From Symbiodinium natans (lineage: Eukaryota > Sar > Dinophyceae > Suessiales > Symbiodiniaceae): a DNA stretch of 64,000 nt. Positions 46,551 through 55,998 of this stretch are shown here, piece after piece. Position 1 is the first letter of the stretch, and every line of letters begins with the position of its first letter. The notes under the pieces were generated by a model that searched no databases, was not told the origin of the DNA, and saw only the letters and a list, made by a program, of their open reading frames with translations. The stretch is taken from assembly GCA_905221605.1 (NCBI GenBank), contig CAJNDS010000646.1, forward strand, positions 139,001 through 203,000, read 5' to 3'. The position numbers were made by a program, and so were the translations under genes.

Positions 46551-47268
46551 TGCATTAATTCGTTTTCACGTGTTTGTCACCACGAACTCTTGGATTCGTT
46601 CCAAGACAACCCTGCCCCAGTGCAGGTGGATGCAAGTTTAATTCGTTTTTCACGTGTTTGGACAACGAACTCTTGGGTTACCAGTGATGTGGACCCAGGA
46701 CAACCTGCCTGATGGTGGGATCTTGCATGAGTTTTAAGTTTGATGTCAGAGATCGACTGGTGTGTTGTTTGTTTCGTTTGGTGGCGAGTACGCACCAAGG
46801 GAATGTGGCCAGGGCATCCCCTTAGTGTTGAAGTGCCGAGCTGGGCTTGGACTTCAGATCTTTGACATGAACCCTCAGCAAAATGCGGGGGGTGGAAGAT
46901 TGTGGCTGATCAGTGATGTTTTTGTCATGTTTTGGATCAGCTTGTATAGGTTTGTTTTGCTTCGGAGTGATTGGGAATCCGTGTGATCCCATCCTCGATG
47001 GTTTATGCCTCGTTGATTTCCAAGGAAATCATACGAGTGTGTTTTTGCCCAATACGCTATTTAAAGTGAGTGTGCAGTGTGTAGGAACTTCGTTCTGAAG
47101 CTGAGTTTAAGCTCACAAGAGAGAATTCGTTTAGTTTGTGCACTTCGTGACTTTTGGCTCAAGTGGCTCTGACTGTGAAAAAGAGAGAGTTGTCCGCACT
47201 TGTGTGAGAGGTCAGGGTTCGTGCTTTCAAGGGAAAAGGTACCAGAGGGACCTTCGGTTTTTCACGGT
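46551..47268 (+). repeat. 3' LTR (second LTR copy)
   Basis: Homologous to 51814-52783 plus 62078-62130, taking out two insertions in the latter. It starts near TTGCATTAATTCG; similarity ends after TTCGGTTTTTCACG. The first 190 bp hold two diverged sub-repeats, each with TTAATTCGTTTT.CACGTGTTTG and ACGAACTCTTGG; CACGTG is palindromic. TATTTAAAG is at 47058-47066. Confidence 0.8.
47152..47163 (+). promoter_or_regulatory. DinoSL-like 12-mer TTTTGGCTCAAG in LTR
   Basis: Identical to the last 12 bases of the 22-nt dinoflagellate spliced leader. The preceding bases CGTGAC partly resemble the leader. The 12-mer is exactly conserved in the other LTR copy (52721-52732). It could be a relic of trans-splicing or chance. 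Confidence 0.45.
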
Positions 47269-47699
47269 AGTTGCCACCTCACACGCTCTTTCAGATATTG
47301 CACAGAACGCTTCGGCTTTTTTGCACAACCCTTCCGCTTTTTTTAAGCTGGGCAAGTTTGTGGAAGCATATAAATCATCTCCAAAACAAAATAAAACAAG
47401 ACTGGGTTCTTGGCTCGGCTTGGCTCCGCGCCACGTCACTGCACAAAGAATGCATCGAGTTCGTGCAGGCCGCAGCCGCTTCCCCTGCCTCACCTGAACA
47501 AAAAGACCCTTCAGAACTGGTGGAATCTTCGCAGTTTTGTCGTATGCTCGTGGTCTTCTGCTGTTCAATGATTTTGGCAGTAGATTGGAGCTTTGGTTGC
47601 ATGGGTGGAGGTGGGAGCAAGTCGCCACCTGTCTTATAAATTTCCATTGAACAGCGAAATGTCAACTTTATGATCTGCCTGTTCCTAGAAAAGCGTCTT

Positions 47700-48735
47700 T
47701 TTCTGACGACACTTGTCAAGCCGATCAAAGAACAATGCTGCATATGTCTCATCACTTAAGTGCAGTTTTAGGACCCAAAAAAACACAAGAAACGTAGGAC
47801 GCATCACGGTGACCTCTGCAGCAATTCCTTTGGTCTTGGTAAGGCTTCTGGGGCTGGATCCCTTTCTTACTGTGGCAGGTTGCTTGGTGGGTTCGCGCGT
47901 CAGACACCAGATCAACCGTGCCCTCAGACAGCCATAGATTCTGTTCGAACACACCGAAGCTGCTGGGCTTGCCCACGCAGCTTCTGCTTTGTTTCTTCCA
48001 AGCTGCTCCGACACCTCTGGCCCCATGGATGGATCGTGTTTGGAAAAAGGGAAAAAGAAAAGAAGAAAGACAAGTACAAAGGCAAAGGCAAGAACCACAA
48101 AGGCGGAATCATGGAAAGAAAGGAAAAGGATAGAACAACAACTACGACCAGAACTATTCTTGGCGGAACAATGGGAAAGGAGGCAAGGATTCTGGGGCAA
48201 AGACAGGGCAAAGGAGGGCAAAGAGTCCAAAGGAAAAGGCAAAGAAGAGCAGCGTTCCGTGAAGAGAATTTTTAATCTTGCCGATGAGTGTGAGACTGTG
48301 TGTGAGAGTGAAGAGCATGTTAGAGGATGAAGAGTCTTGGCGGTGTCGTGTGGAGTGGTGTGCGCTAGATGAAGATGACGAATGCCCCTGTGAAGAGCTC
48401 CCCGGACTTTTGAAGTGCGATCTTACTTGCTCGTCGTCTTAGAACTTCGTCCGCGTGTTGGAACATGGAGACCTTGAAGAAGAAGGAGGCCAAAGCTACT
48501 CGTTGTGCTGGATTCTGGAGCAGATGTATCGGTGATGCCAGAGTCGTGGACGTCAGAGGGTCAAGTCCAAATGCTGGATGCACAGGGAGTTGAGATGCAC
48601 AGCTTGAGCACGGCTTATCACCTTGGACATGGGCCCTGCATGTATTCAAGAACGGTTTCACGCTTCAACGGTTGGGAGTCCTCTGCTGAGGAGGTTGAGC
48701 TGCTTCACCGTAGGCTTACTCATCCCACGAGCTAG
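47700..48735 (+). pseudogene. Degenerate second copia: Gag basic region and protease
   Basis: Lys/Gly-rich low complexity (KDKYKGKGKNHKGG) around 48060-48115 is typical of Gag linkers. A protease start LVVLDSGADVSVMP lies near 48495-48540, and ELLHRRLTHP, a pre-integrase fragment, near 48700-48728. Frames are broken. It belongs to a different copia lineage from the 38-46 kb element. Confidence 0.55.
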
Positions 48736-50366
48736 AACTCCTACACAATGTTGAACGTCAGGTCGCTCCGGACTGATGTACAGCAAACATCCCAGTGCTG
48801 CTCTGTATCGCCCAACATGTGCCTTGTCCAAGTAGTCCGACTCGTCTTTCATTGTCAAGTCAAAGTCGCTGGTGCCTTACGATGGCGGGGATTGGTGATG
48901 CCCAAGATACTAACCACCTTCTCAATATACTTGGCCTTCCAGAGTCCTTTTTGAGGAATTTCAGCTGGTCGCCAATGTTCTTCACAACGGGGCTCACTTC
49001 TAGGCGGTACTTTTGTTGCAAGACACTCACAGCACTGTTGACACGATCTTCACATCCACCGAGAAGTCCATCATCTACATGAATCGTGGCACCAAGTTTC
49101 TCACCACCATATACCACGGGGCACGCCACGTTGCTCTTGAGATCGCAGCGGGCCAAGTCCTCGCTGACTGTTGACCAGGCAAACACTTCCGTACTTTGTA
49201 GATCGTCCCATTGAGCTCTACGAACAGTCTTCTTTCTGATCTACCGTAAGGAAAGCATCTTTCACATCAAATGATCGCAGGACGTAGCCCGGGGTGCTCA
49301 CACAAACATATGCGGAAGCACGCGCAGCATCGAAGGACATGTACTCGGTGCATGTGTGTCCTGTCGGAACGGTGACCATGCTTTGAGTTCCTTACAGACC
49401 AAGCGTGCACGACGTTGCCACTTGTTCGACCGAAAACGCCAGTCGTATACATGACGTGTTTTGAGGAGCTTCTCTTTGGGAACATGCACAGCCTCATCCA
49501 TCGCTTCCAACACGGACATCTCTAGTAGTCGATGCAACTCATCGCTCCTGGACACAGCTTCCACTTCCTCTAGCTGTTCAGGGCCAAGAACAGGAGGTCC
49601 TTCATTTTCATCTTGGCCTTCCCACAACTTTTCGGGGTCATTCTCAGGGCTGTAGTCCATCCAGTCATCTTTCTCGAAATACCGAGCATCAAACTCTACC
49701 ATGTTCCACCAATCGTCTAGATCTTCATCTCCCACATAATACTCGGCATCTCCTACTTTGACTACTCGAACACGCTTTGATGGACTCTCACTTCCTGCAT
49801 AGAACGGTGGGGCCTGCAACCTCTTTTCACCCTTAGGTTCTGGAACAGACTCTGTCGGTGCATCTTTCCCTCCTGTCTCCATTGCCGATCCTAAGGCACG
49901 TGCTTCCCCTGGAGCTCCCTCCTCCCTTTCTGTTCGTTCACGCTTTCGATCTTCATGGGATTCCGGTCTTCTCTCACTGTCGGTGGTCATCTTATCTGAA
50001 CTTGCACTTGCCGAAGACTCAGGGTCAGAGGCAGCTTCATCCACGGGTCCTTCTGTCACCACAGGCGGTGGTGGCGATGGTGATGGAGCCGGGGCGACCG
50101 GCACCATAGGTTCCAGCATCGTAGCTGGCTGTGGAGCTCGTTCTTTTCAACCTGGGATCACTTTGAGACCCATCCTGCGAGACCATATCTTCAGGGCTTT
50201 CCTTTGAACTCTCTCAGCAAGATCCGATCCCATTGATTCAGGTAGGCGCCGAATTGTCGAACTCAGATAAATTCCCAGGGCGGTCCCGCAGATATTGAGG
50301 TCATTTTGCATCGTCTTCCCCAAGAAAATTCCTTTAACAAACTTCTCCTTGCCCTTTCGTCTCAGT
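48650..50366 (-). pseudogene. Inverted copia pol fragment (integrase C-term to RT)
   Basis: Read on the minus strand from 50366: the integrase C-terminal strand region (KGKEKFVKGIFLGKTMQND), an acidic linker that is open over 50119-49298, RT start (HVYDWRFRSNKWQRRARLV), RT motif SFDVKDAFL near 49260-49230, catalytic HVDDGLLGG near 49045, and the post-RT region (RYRAALGCLLYISPERPDV) near 48810. Several frameshifts. It abuts the plus-strand Gag/protease fragment in opposite orientation, so either one element was internally inverted or two fragments were joined. Confidence 0.7.
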
Positions 50367-51374
50367 TTCGTGCGATACCTCAAGGGCAAGGGGGTCACCC
50401 CTGTACTCCTTTGGGTGAGATCCAAGACCTTGGGATCTTGAGGTTGGTGGATATGTTGTTTGCACTGCCAATCCTCTGTGGAGAACGATGCGTGAAGGGC
50501 GAGATGGAATGCACTGCGCATCCACCGTGGATCAACCGGTGGAAGGACCATGCGAGGAGTGGCATGTTGGTCTTCAAGGAGATGTTGGAAAAGGTGCATG
50601 CGATAACTTTGCTGTCGTGCATCGCGATGAGGATCCACGATCCGACCTTGGCCAAGGAGAACCGACCAGTGCCGCGTTGGGCATTTCATGTCTATGGCAA
50701 CTACAAGGCAGTGTTGGGGTCGGTAGTGAGAATCGTTGATGATGAAGAGAAAAACAAGGCCAATGGTTGGAATAAAGTCACCGAGCACGAGACTAGGAGT
50801 TTGGTCAAGTGGGAATGCGACTACAAATGGCATCTCCCAACGGATTACGTGGAGAGATTCAATTTGATGATGCCATCGAATATGTGGCAGCAGGTGTGGC
50901 AGATCCTGTGCGAAGGAATCAGCGACTTTGAGGCTGAGGAGAAAGCCCATGAGAGAGATGGTGAAGAAAGCTGTGGTTCAGCAGGATCGAGAGTTCGAAG
51001 AAGCTGAAAGAAAGCGGACAGGGATTGCTGAGCTTGAGGCAGCGGAAGCCGAAGCGGAGGCGAGGAAGAAGGCCCGAATTGAGCGGGAGGATTCGAGGAG
51101 ATCGCCCGTGTCGGTGGCCTCGCCAGTCATGGATGCTACCATGATCGCGCAAATCGCAGAGCAAGCGCGTGCGAATTTGAGCATCGCGGATCTGGAAAGG
51201 ATGTTGAATGAGAGGAAAGCATCCGAGCAAAGCCGATCTTCGCAAGATGTGGTGATGAAAGAGAGAACGGCTGAGCTTGAGGAGATGAAGGATGCGGCGA
51301 AGGAGCGCCGATCGAAGGCGGTTGAAGCAGCTGCCGAGAAGAAAGATGAAGTTGAAGGAGAAGATTTGGATTGA
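50366..51374 (+). pseudogene. Second copy of the copia C-terminal extension
   Basis: Homologous to about 45098-46154. Shared blocks include SFVRYLK.KG, LPTDYV.RFNL, MWQQ, QQDREFEEAERKR and SRSSQDV. One base is missing near 50408 and another shift lies near 50940, but long stretches keep the frame and conserve protein more than DNA. It supports the extension as a genuine part of the copia family rather than readthrough noise. Confidence 0.75.
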
Positions 51375-51813
51375 GGTACTTGAAGACCTCATTGGGTGTG
51401 AAATGCCCGCAACCGTTTGGGGAACGCCATGGTATCCGTGCAGCCATGGCCCGCCCGCGTTTTTCCAACGGTTTTCGATGAGCTTGAGTCAGCGAATTTG
51501 ATTTCGCTTGGTTGAAGTGGTGGTACAGTGATGAGGAATCGTGAAAGGACATGCCAGTCCTACTTCGCAAGGATTCTTCTGATTGCTACCTGTTTGCTTG
51601 TCTTTTTGGACGTGCCGATACAGTGGCTACGTTACGCGTTGCAAACGAATTTTCGGCGAATGGTATGCTGGAAGCATGACTGTGGAAAGGCCATGTTTTC
51701 GTCTGGGCTCTGCCAGCAGATGCACGCTGACGAGCTTTGTTTCCTGGAAAGTTTGCGAGATTGAAGGCTATGACCACGTCGAGGTTGAGTACTGAGAGTG
51801 GGTGAGCCTGAGA
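51375..51813 (+). other. 3' untranslated region of the second copia copy
   Basis: Homologous to 46155-46550. Both carry GCCATGG-rich and CCCGC..TTTTTC words and a GACCACGTCGAGGTTGAGTA/GACAAGGTCGAGTGCTGAGT block just before the LTR. No gene. Confidence 0.6.
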
Positions 51814-51833
51814 CTTGCATTAATTTGTTTTAA

Positions 51834-52141
51834 TCCGAGCTTCTGATTAATTGGTGGGGGCCCCCCACTCCCCCCACAATAAGGAATGCAGGGTTCCGCA
51901 ATAGTTGGACCATGGCCCTGTATTGATTCTCTATTAAAAACAATAGGCTGCAGATCCCTGAGGTGCAAGCAAAACAAGAAGCCTGCCGACAAATTTTTGA
52001 ACCCCCCCCAAAAAAAATCCTTTAAATGTGGGGGGTTTGTCCCATACGAAATCCACCCTAATGGAAAGTAGTCTTCCGGCGGGCTTCCGGCCAAAAAAAA
52101 TTTCTTTAAATGTGGGGGTATTAATTAAACTGATGCTCGGA
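51834..52141. mobile_element. TTAA-flanked MITE, 308 bp
   Basis: Insertion relative to the other LTR copy, flanked on both sides by TTAA (51830-51833 and 52142-52145). Terminal inverted repeats start TCCGAGC and match at 16 of 19 positions. The interior has an inner direct repeat of CCAAAAAAAAT..CTTTAAATGTGGGGG. TTAA duplication is the hallmark of piggyBac-type transposition; no transposase is encoded. Confidence 0.8.
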
Positions 52142-52720
52142 TTAACGTGTTTGTCACCACGAACTCTTGGAGACCTTCCAAGACAACCCTGTCTAGTGCA
52201 GGAGAAAGCAAGTTGAATTCGTTTGTCACGAGTTTGGACAACGAGCTCTTGGGTACCAATTGGACCCAGGACAACCTGCCTTATGGTGGGATCTTGCATG
52301 AGTTTAAGTTTTATGTCAAAGATCGGCTGGTGTGTCGGTTGTTTCGCTTTGGTGGCGAGTACGCACCAAGGGAATGTGGCCAGGGCATCCCCTTAGTGTT
52401 GAAGTGCCGAGCTGTGCTTGGACTTTGGCTCTTTGGCATGAACCCTCAGCAAAATGCGGGGGGTGGAAGATCGTGGCTGATCATTGATGGTTTTGTCATG
52501 TTTTGGATCAGCTTGTTAGAGTTGTTTTGCTTCGGAGTGATTGGGAATCTTTATGATCCCATCCTCGATGGTTTTTGCCTCGATGATTTCCCTAGGAAAT
52601 CATACGAGTATGTTTTTGCCCAATACGCTACTTTGAGTGAGTGTGCAGTGTGTAGGAACTTTGTTCTGAAGCTGAGTTTAAGCTCACATGTGAATTCGTT
52701 TAGTTTGCGCATTTCGTGAC

Positions 52721-52732
52721 TTTTGGCTCAAG
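52721..52732 (+). promoter_or_regulatory. DinoSL-like 12-mer, second LTR copy
   Basis: TTTTGGCTCAAG, identical to 47152-47163, in an LTR that has otherwise diverged noticeably around it. Confidence 0.4.
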
Positions 52733-52783
52733 GCCTGCGAGTGAAAAAGACGTGTCCGCACTTGGTTGAGATAGGTTTGGGTT

Positions 52784-53135
52784 GGGCGTTTTCGGCTTGC
52801 CGACTAGACTCTCTTTCCCTTGGGTGCGGGAAGCCCGGGAGGGGCCGGGCGGGTTTTCTGGTGCTCATGATGTCGCTGCGGGGAGCCTTGTTGTAGGTTG
52901 CCCCCCCCTTTAATGGACGGCTGGGATGATGCAAGTTCTCCAGCTCAGACGCCTTCAGGCAGCTTTGAATACTCCATTGTACTTTGCTTATGTATGCATG
53001 AGATGCTCTTGTCTTTGTGGAAAATTTTCCTCAGCATGTACATGGAAGTTTTGTGAGCATGATAAGCTTGTGCATGACTTTGGGCCCGTGCAGTCTCAAA
53101 CCTTTCTTTGAGCCAGGGGAAGGAAAATTTTCTTG
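52784..53135 (+). repeat. Split direct repeat A1
   Basis: 352 bp starting GGGCGTTTTCGGC; the copy at 61433-61784 differs by about two bases. It probably contains the 5' promoter and untranslated leader. Confidence 0.95.
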
Positions 53136-53462
53136 TTGATGGACGCGAGCGCTTGGTCCTCTGAAGATTCGAGTGCATCAAGCCTGAGCTGGGACTGGGA
53201 AGCTGTGCCTCAGTTGCCTGCCCTGGTGCCGGTCGTGCTCCGACCTCGTGCTTTCCATCTTGGTCTGCTGCTCAGGCGCTTGCAGAGCCCGCCGTCCATC
53301 TTCACGTACGTCTTGACTGCTACACTGCAGGGTGTGCTGGTCAGTTTGGCAGAGGGCTCAAGGGTGCTGATCTTTCTTCGAGAGCAGGGATTGGTATTCC
53401 TTTTCTGCTTGTGATCGTGGAGCCCAGAATCGCCTTCGTGAGCTCCTTCCTCTGTCTTCGTG

Positions 53463-55616
53463 ATGGAAGAGACACAATCTTCATCCTCCCCTGCAGGTTC
53501 AGCTCCTTCTTGGGACGTGGTTCAGCCTTCGGAGCCTTCAATTTCAGGGGGTGTTTGGGATCCGAAGCCTTTTGGTGAGTTTGCCCGTGAGGAGGAGTTG
53601 TTTGATTATGAGCCATCTTTGGTAGATGAAGCTGATTGGTACAACGCAGTTCGGGAGGACGGACCTTCGTCACCAGTTCATGAGGTGGGTGTGGAGGAGA
53701 GCCCCCCTTTTCGAGACAGTTTTGAGTGTGCTTTTCCGGAGAAGCCCTTATCCTTTGAACATCTGGGAGAGCCTTCTGTGTGCGCTGCTGAAGTAGCAGA
53801 ACCGGCCAGCTCTTCGAAGATGCGGGCTCGGCTCAGTGACGAGGCCTTTGTTAAACTGGCTGCAGAGATGTCTTTCAAGAAATTGAGGGCGGAGGGTCCC
53901 AAACAGGCGTGGCAGGACCACCCTGTGTTTGGAGGCGACCCGTTCACGGCATCTTTGACCAGCTGGCTTGCCATGACCCCCAGCGTGGGGATTCGAGAGA
54001 CAGTTAACCCTCCGGATCCTGATGTCGAGCTTGGCAGTGATGATTTTCAAGAGATTCCTTGGACTGTGCAACGAAGGCTGCAGAGAATCCGCATCGTGCG
54101 TAGTGACGAAGATGAGAGGAACCATGCCCTAAAGAAGCTCAAGGTCATGGTGCTCCTGGACCCTATGGCTACGAACCTAGGGAGACACTTGATGCTGAAA
54201 ACGGGTGAGCTAGAAGACGAAGATCTGGTGGCAGCTAGTTTTTGCGATGCCGTCGCACAGAAGGCGGCGGGCACCCTCACCAAGAGAGCAGGGTCGTTGC
54301 ACCGTCTGGTGGTCCAGCTCTTTAAGCAAGGCGTTGGATCTCCATGGAGGATGGAAGAGTCCGATTTGTATTCGGCGCTGTCGGCCATGCGGGACAGTGG
54401 CTGCGGTGCGTCAGCTCCTTCACATGTTTTGGAGGCTCTGCACTTCATGCATGCCGTGGTACATTTCCGGTGCATGGATCTCAAGGTTGTCATTTCTGCG
54501 AGGTGCAAGGGTCTGGCTCATTCGTCCTTCTTGGGAAAGCAGCCCCTGGTTCAGAGGGATTCACTGAAGTGCAAACAGGCCATGACTCTGGAGCACATCA
54601 TGGTGAGAGCTGGAGAGGTGGAGCGCTGCGTTTTGGGTCATGTTCTTTTCTGCCTGCATGCGGTGTGCCGATGGAAGGACTCACAGCGATTGAAGGCTGT
54701 GCATCTTCTGGGAGACGGAGAAAGCCAGCTGATTTTCGCCGAAGCACTGGGAAGTAAAACTTCGCACAGCAAGGAGGCCAAAACCCGATTCACGCCGTAT
54801 GCAGCTCTTGCGCAAGGCTTGACAGAGTGTGGATGGGGAAAACTTTGGCTAGATGCGAGGGCGCGTTGCGGCCTCACATTTGGTGAGGGCGCTGATGGTT
54901 TTGCTCTGCCTACATGGTCATTGAGGCTGGACACCTGGGGTTCGACCGAAATGGGCTCCGCGGAAGCGACAGCTTGGATTCAGGACTGGCTGGCAGACAC
55001 TGGGGTAGAGAACCAGCGCATCGGCACGCATTCCTTGAAGACCACTTTGTTGACGTGGGCAGGGCGATCGACTATCATAAAGCTGACCGATGATGAACGC
55101 TTGCTTCTGGGCCACCACGTCCTCCCGAAGGTGAAGAGCATGGTGACCTACAGTCGGGAAGCGTACACGAGTTTGGCTGGAAAGGTTCTCGCGCTCTACC
55201 GAACCATTCGAAGCGGGGCTTTCGACCCAGATCTGGATCCAGCATCACGTGTCATGCAGGTGGCGGATGCTTTGGAGAAGGGAGTGCAGTCGGCCAGTAC
55301 TGAGGGAGGACGGCGGCAAGTTTCGGGTTTGGAGCCACCGGTGGAGCTGGAGGCTGACTCTGATGGTTCCGCCTCGGAGCCAGAGGAACCTGAACCTTTC
55401 GACGTCCCAGGTCCGAAGCTGGTGAGGGCTCCTTTTGTGAACGTCGACCTGGCCAAGTGTAGAATCCATATGACTTCGGGCATAGCGCACTGCTTGAGGG
55501 AGGATGGCGTCTTCTTGTGCGGGAGGCTTTGCACCGAGAGATACTCTTCATATGAGGGCGTGGGAGCTGAGGATCCCGACGTCTGCTTGCAGTGTTCGCG
55601 CGCCAGGGGCGAGTAG
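53463..55616 (+). CDS. Tyrosine recombinase/integrase of the YR retrotransposon
   Basis: 718 codons from ATG. It would integrate the circular DNA intermediate. An acidic Ser/Pro/Glu-rich N-terminal third is followed by a helical arm region and a tyrosine-recombinase catalytic domain: first Arg in CRWKDSQRL (R403), a Lys-rich beta turn (SKTSHSKEAKTR), the box-II histidine in THSLKTTLLTW (H523), LGHH (about H551) and the nucleophile in VTYSREAY (Y563). The usual HxxR is HSLK, so Lys occupies the second Arg position. The C-terminus carries a Pro/Glu linker and a Cys/His-rich end (HCLREDGVFLCGRLC; VCLQCS) that may bind zinc or nucleic acid. In the best-known DIRS and Ngaro elements this ORF lies 3' of RT; here it comes first. 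Confidence 0.85.
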   Translation: MEETQSSSSPAGSAPSWDVVQPSEPSISGGVWDPKPFGEFAREEELFDYEPSLVDEADWYNAVREDGPSSPVHEVGVEESPPFRDSFECAFPEKPLSFEHLGEPSVCAAEVAEPASSSKMRARLSDEAFVKLAAEMSFKKLRAEGPKQAWQDHPVFGGDPFTASLTSWLAMTPSVGIRETVNPPDPDVELGSDDFQEIPWTVQRRLQRIRIVRSDEDERNHALKKLKVMVLLDPMATNLGRHLMLKTGELEDEDLVAASFCDAVAQKAAGTLTKRAGSLHRLVVQLFKQGVGSPWRMEESDLYSALSAMRDSGCGASAPSHVLEALHFMHAVVHFRCMDLKVVISARCKGLAHSSFLGKQPLVQRDSLKCKQAMTLEHIMVRAGEVERCVLGHVLFCLHAVCRWKDSQRLKAVHLLGDGESQLIFAEALGSKTSHSKEAKTRFTPYAALAQGLTECGWGKLWLDARARCGLTFGEGADGFALPTWSLRLDTWGSTEMGSAEATAWIQDWLADTGVENQRIGTHSLKTTLLTWAGRSTIIKLTDDERLLLGHHVLPKVKSMVTYSREAYTSLAGKVLALYRTIRSGAFDPDLDPASRVMQVADALEKGVQSASTEGGRRQVSGLEPPVELEADSDGSASEPEEPEPFDVPGPKLVRAPFVNVDLAKCRIHMTSGIAHCLREDGVFLCGRLCTERYSSYEGVGAEDPDVCLQCSRARGE

Positions 55617-55998
55617 AGAGAGACATCACTGCTGTGAAAGTCAAAAGAGGAGTTTACAACCTCAGGGGCCTGGGAGCGGCCCTGTGAGCGAGGTGTTCTT
55701 CTGGGTGCTGATGTGCGTGAGGATCGCGACCCTGAGTGCCTGGGAGATGGCACTCGATGGAGGGGGCGCGTTGCTGCAAAGACATGGCAGTTGAGCATCC
55801 AGTGGACTTTCATGTCAATGGCAGATGAGAGGCTCCAGCGAGGAAGAGCTTTCTAAGGATACACGTGCACGCATGCTGTCAGTTCATCTGTGACTTCATG
55901 CCGAGATTTCAATTTTGGCGAGTTCTTTTCAGATTGTATGGTAGTTCGAAGGGATCATTCGATCAGCCTTTGAGTGCCTACGCCGCACGGTGTGAATC
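55617..55998 (+). other. Spacer between YR and Gag frames
   Basis: 382 bp with no coding signal and no obvious repeat. It would serve as leader for Gag if a separate transcript is made; no promoter recognised. Confidence 0.5.

Larger units (their letters stand above)
37539..47268 (+). mobile_element. Ty1/copia retrotransposon with long C-terminal extension
   Basis: Partial 5' LTR (37539-37734), gag-pol frame from 38134 to 46154 and a 3' LTR that begins near 46551. The domain order protease, integrase, reverse transcriptase, RNase H is diagnostic of Ty1/copia. The 5' LTR is shorter than the 3' one and the coding frame has a 23-bp duplication, so this copy is probably inactive. About 9.7 kb overall, longer than a typical copia element because of the C-terminal extension. 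Confidence 0.85.
51814..52783 (+). repeat. Third LTR copy, interrupted
   Basis: Homologous to 46551-47220, carrying a 308-bp MITE at 51834-52141. Its right end is interrupted at 52783 by the YR retrotransposon; the last 50 bases of the homology resume at 62078. Confidence 0.82.
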
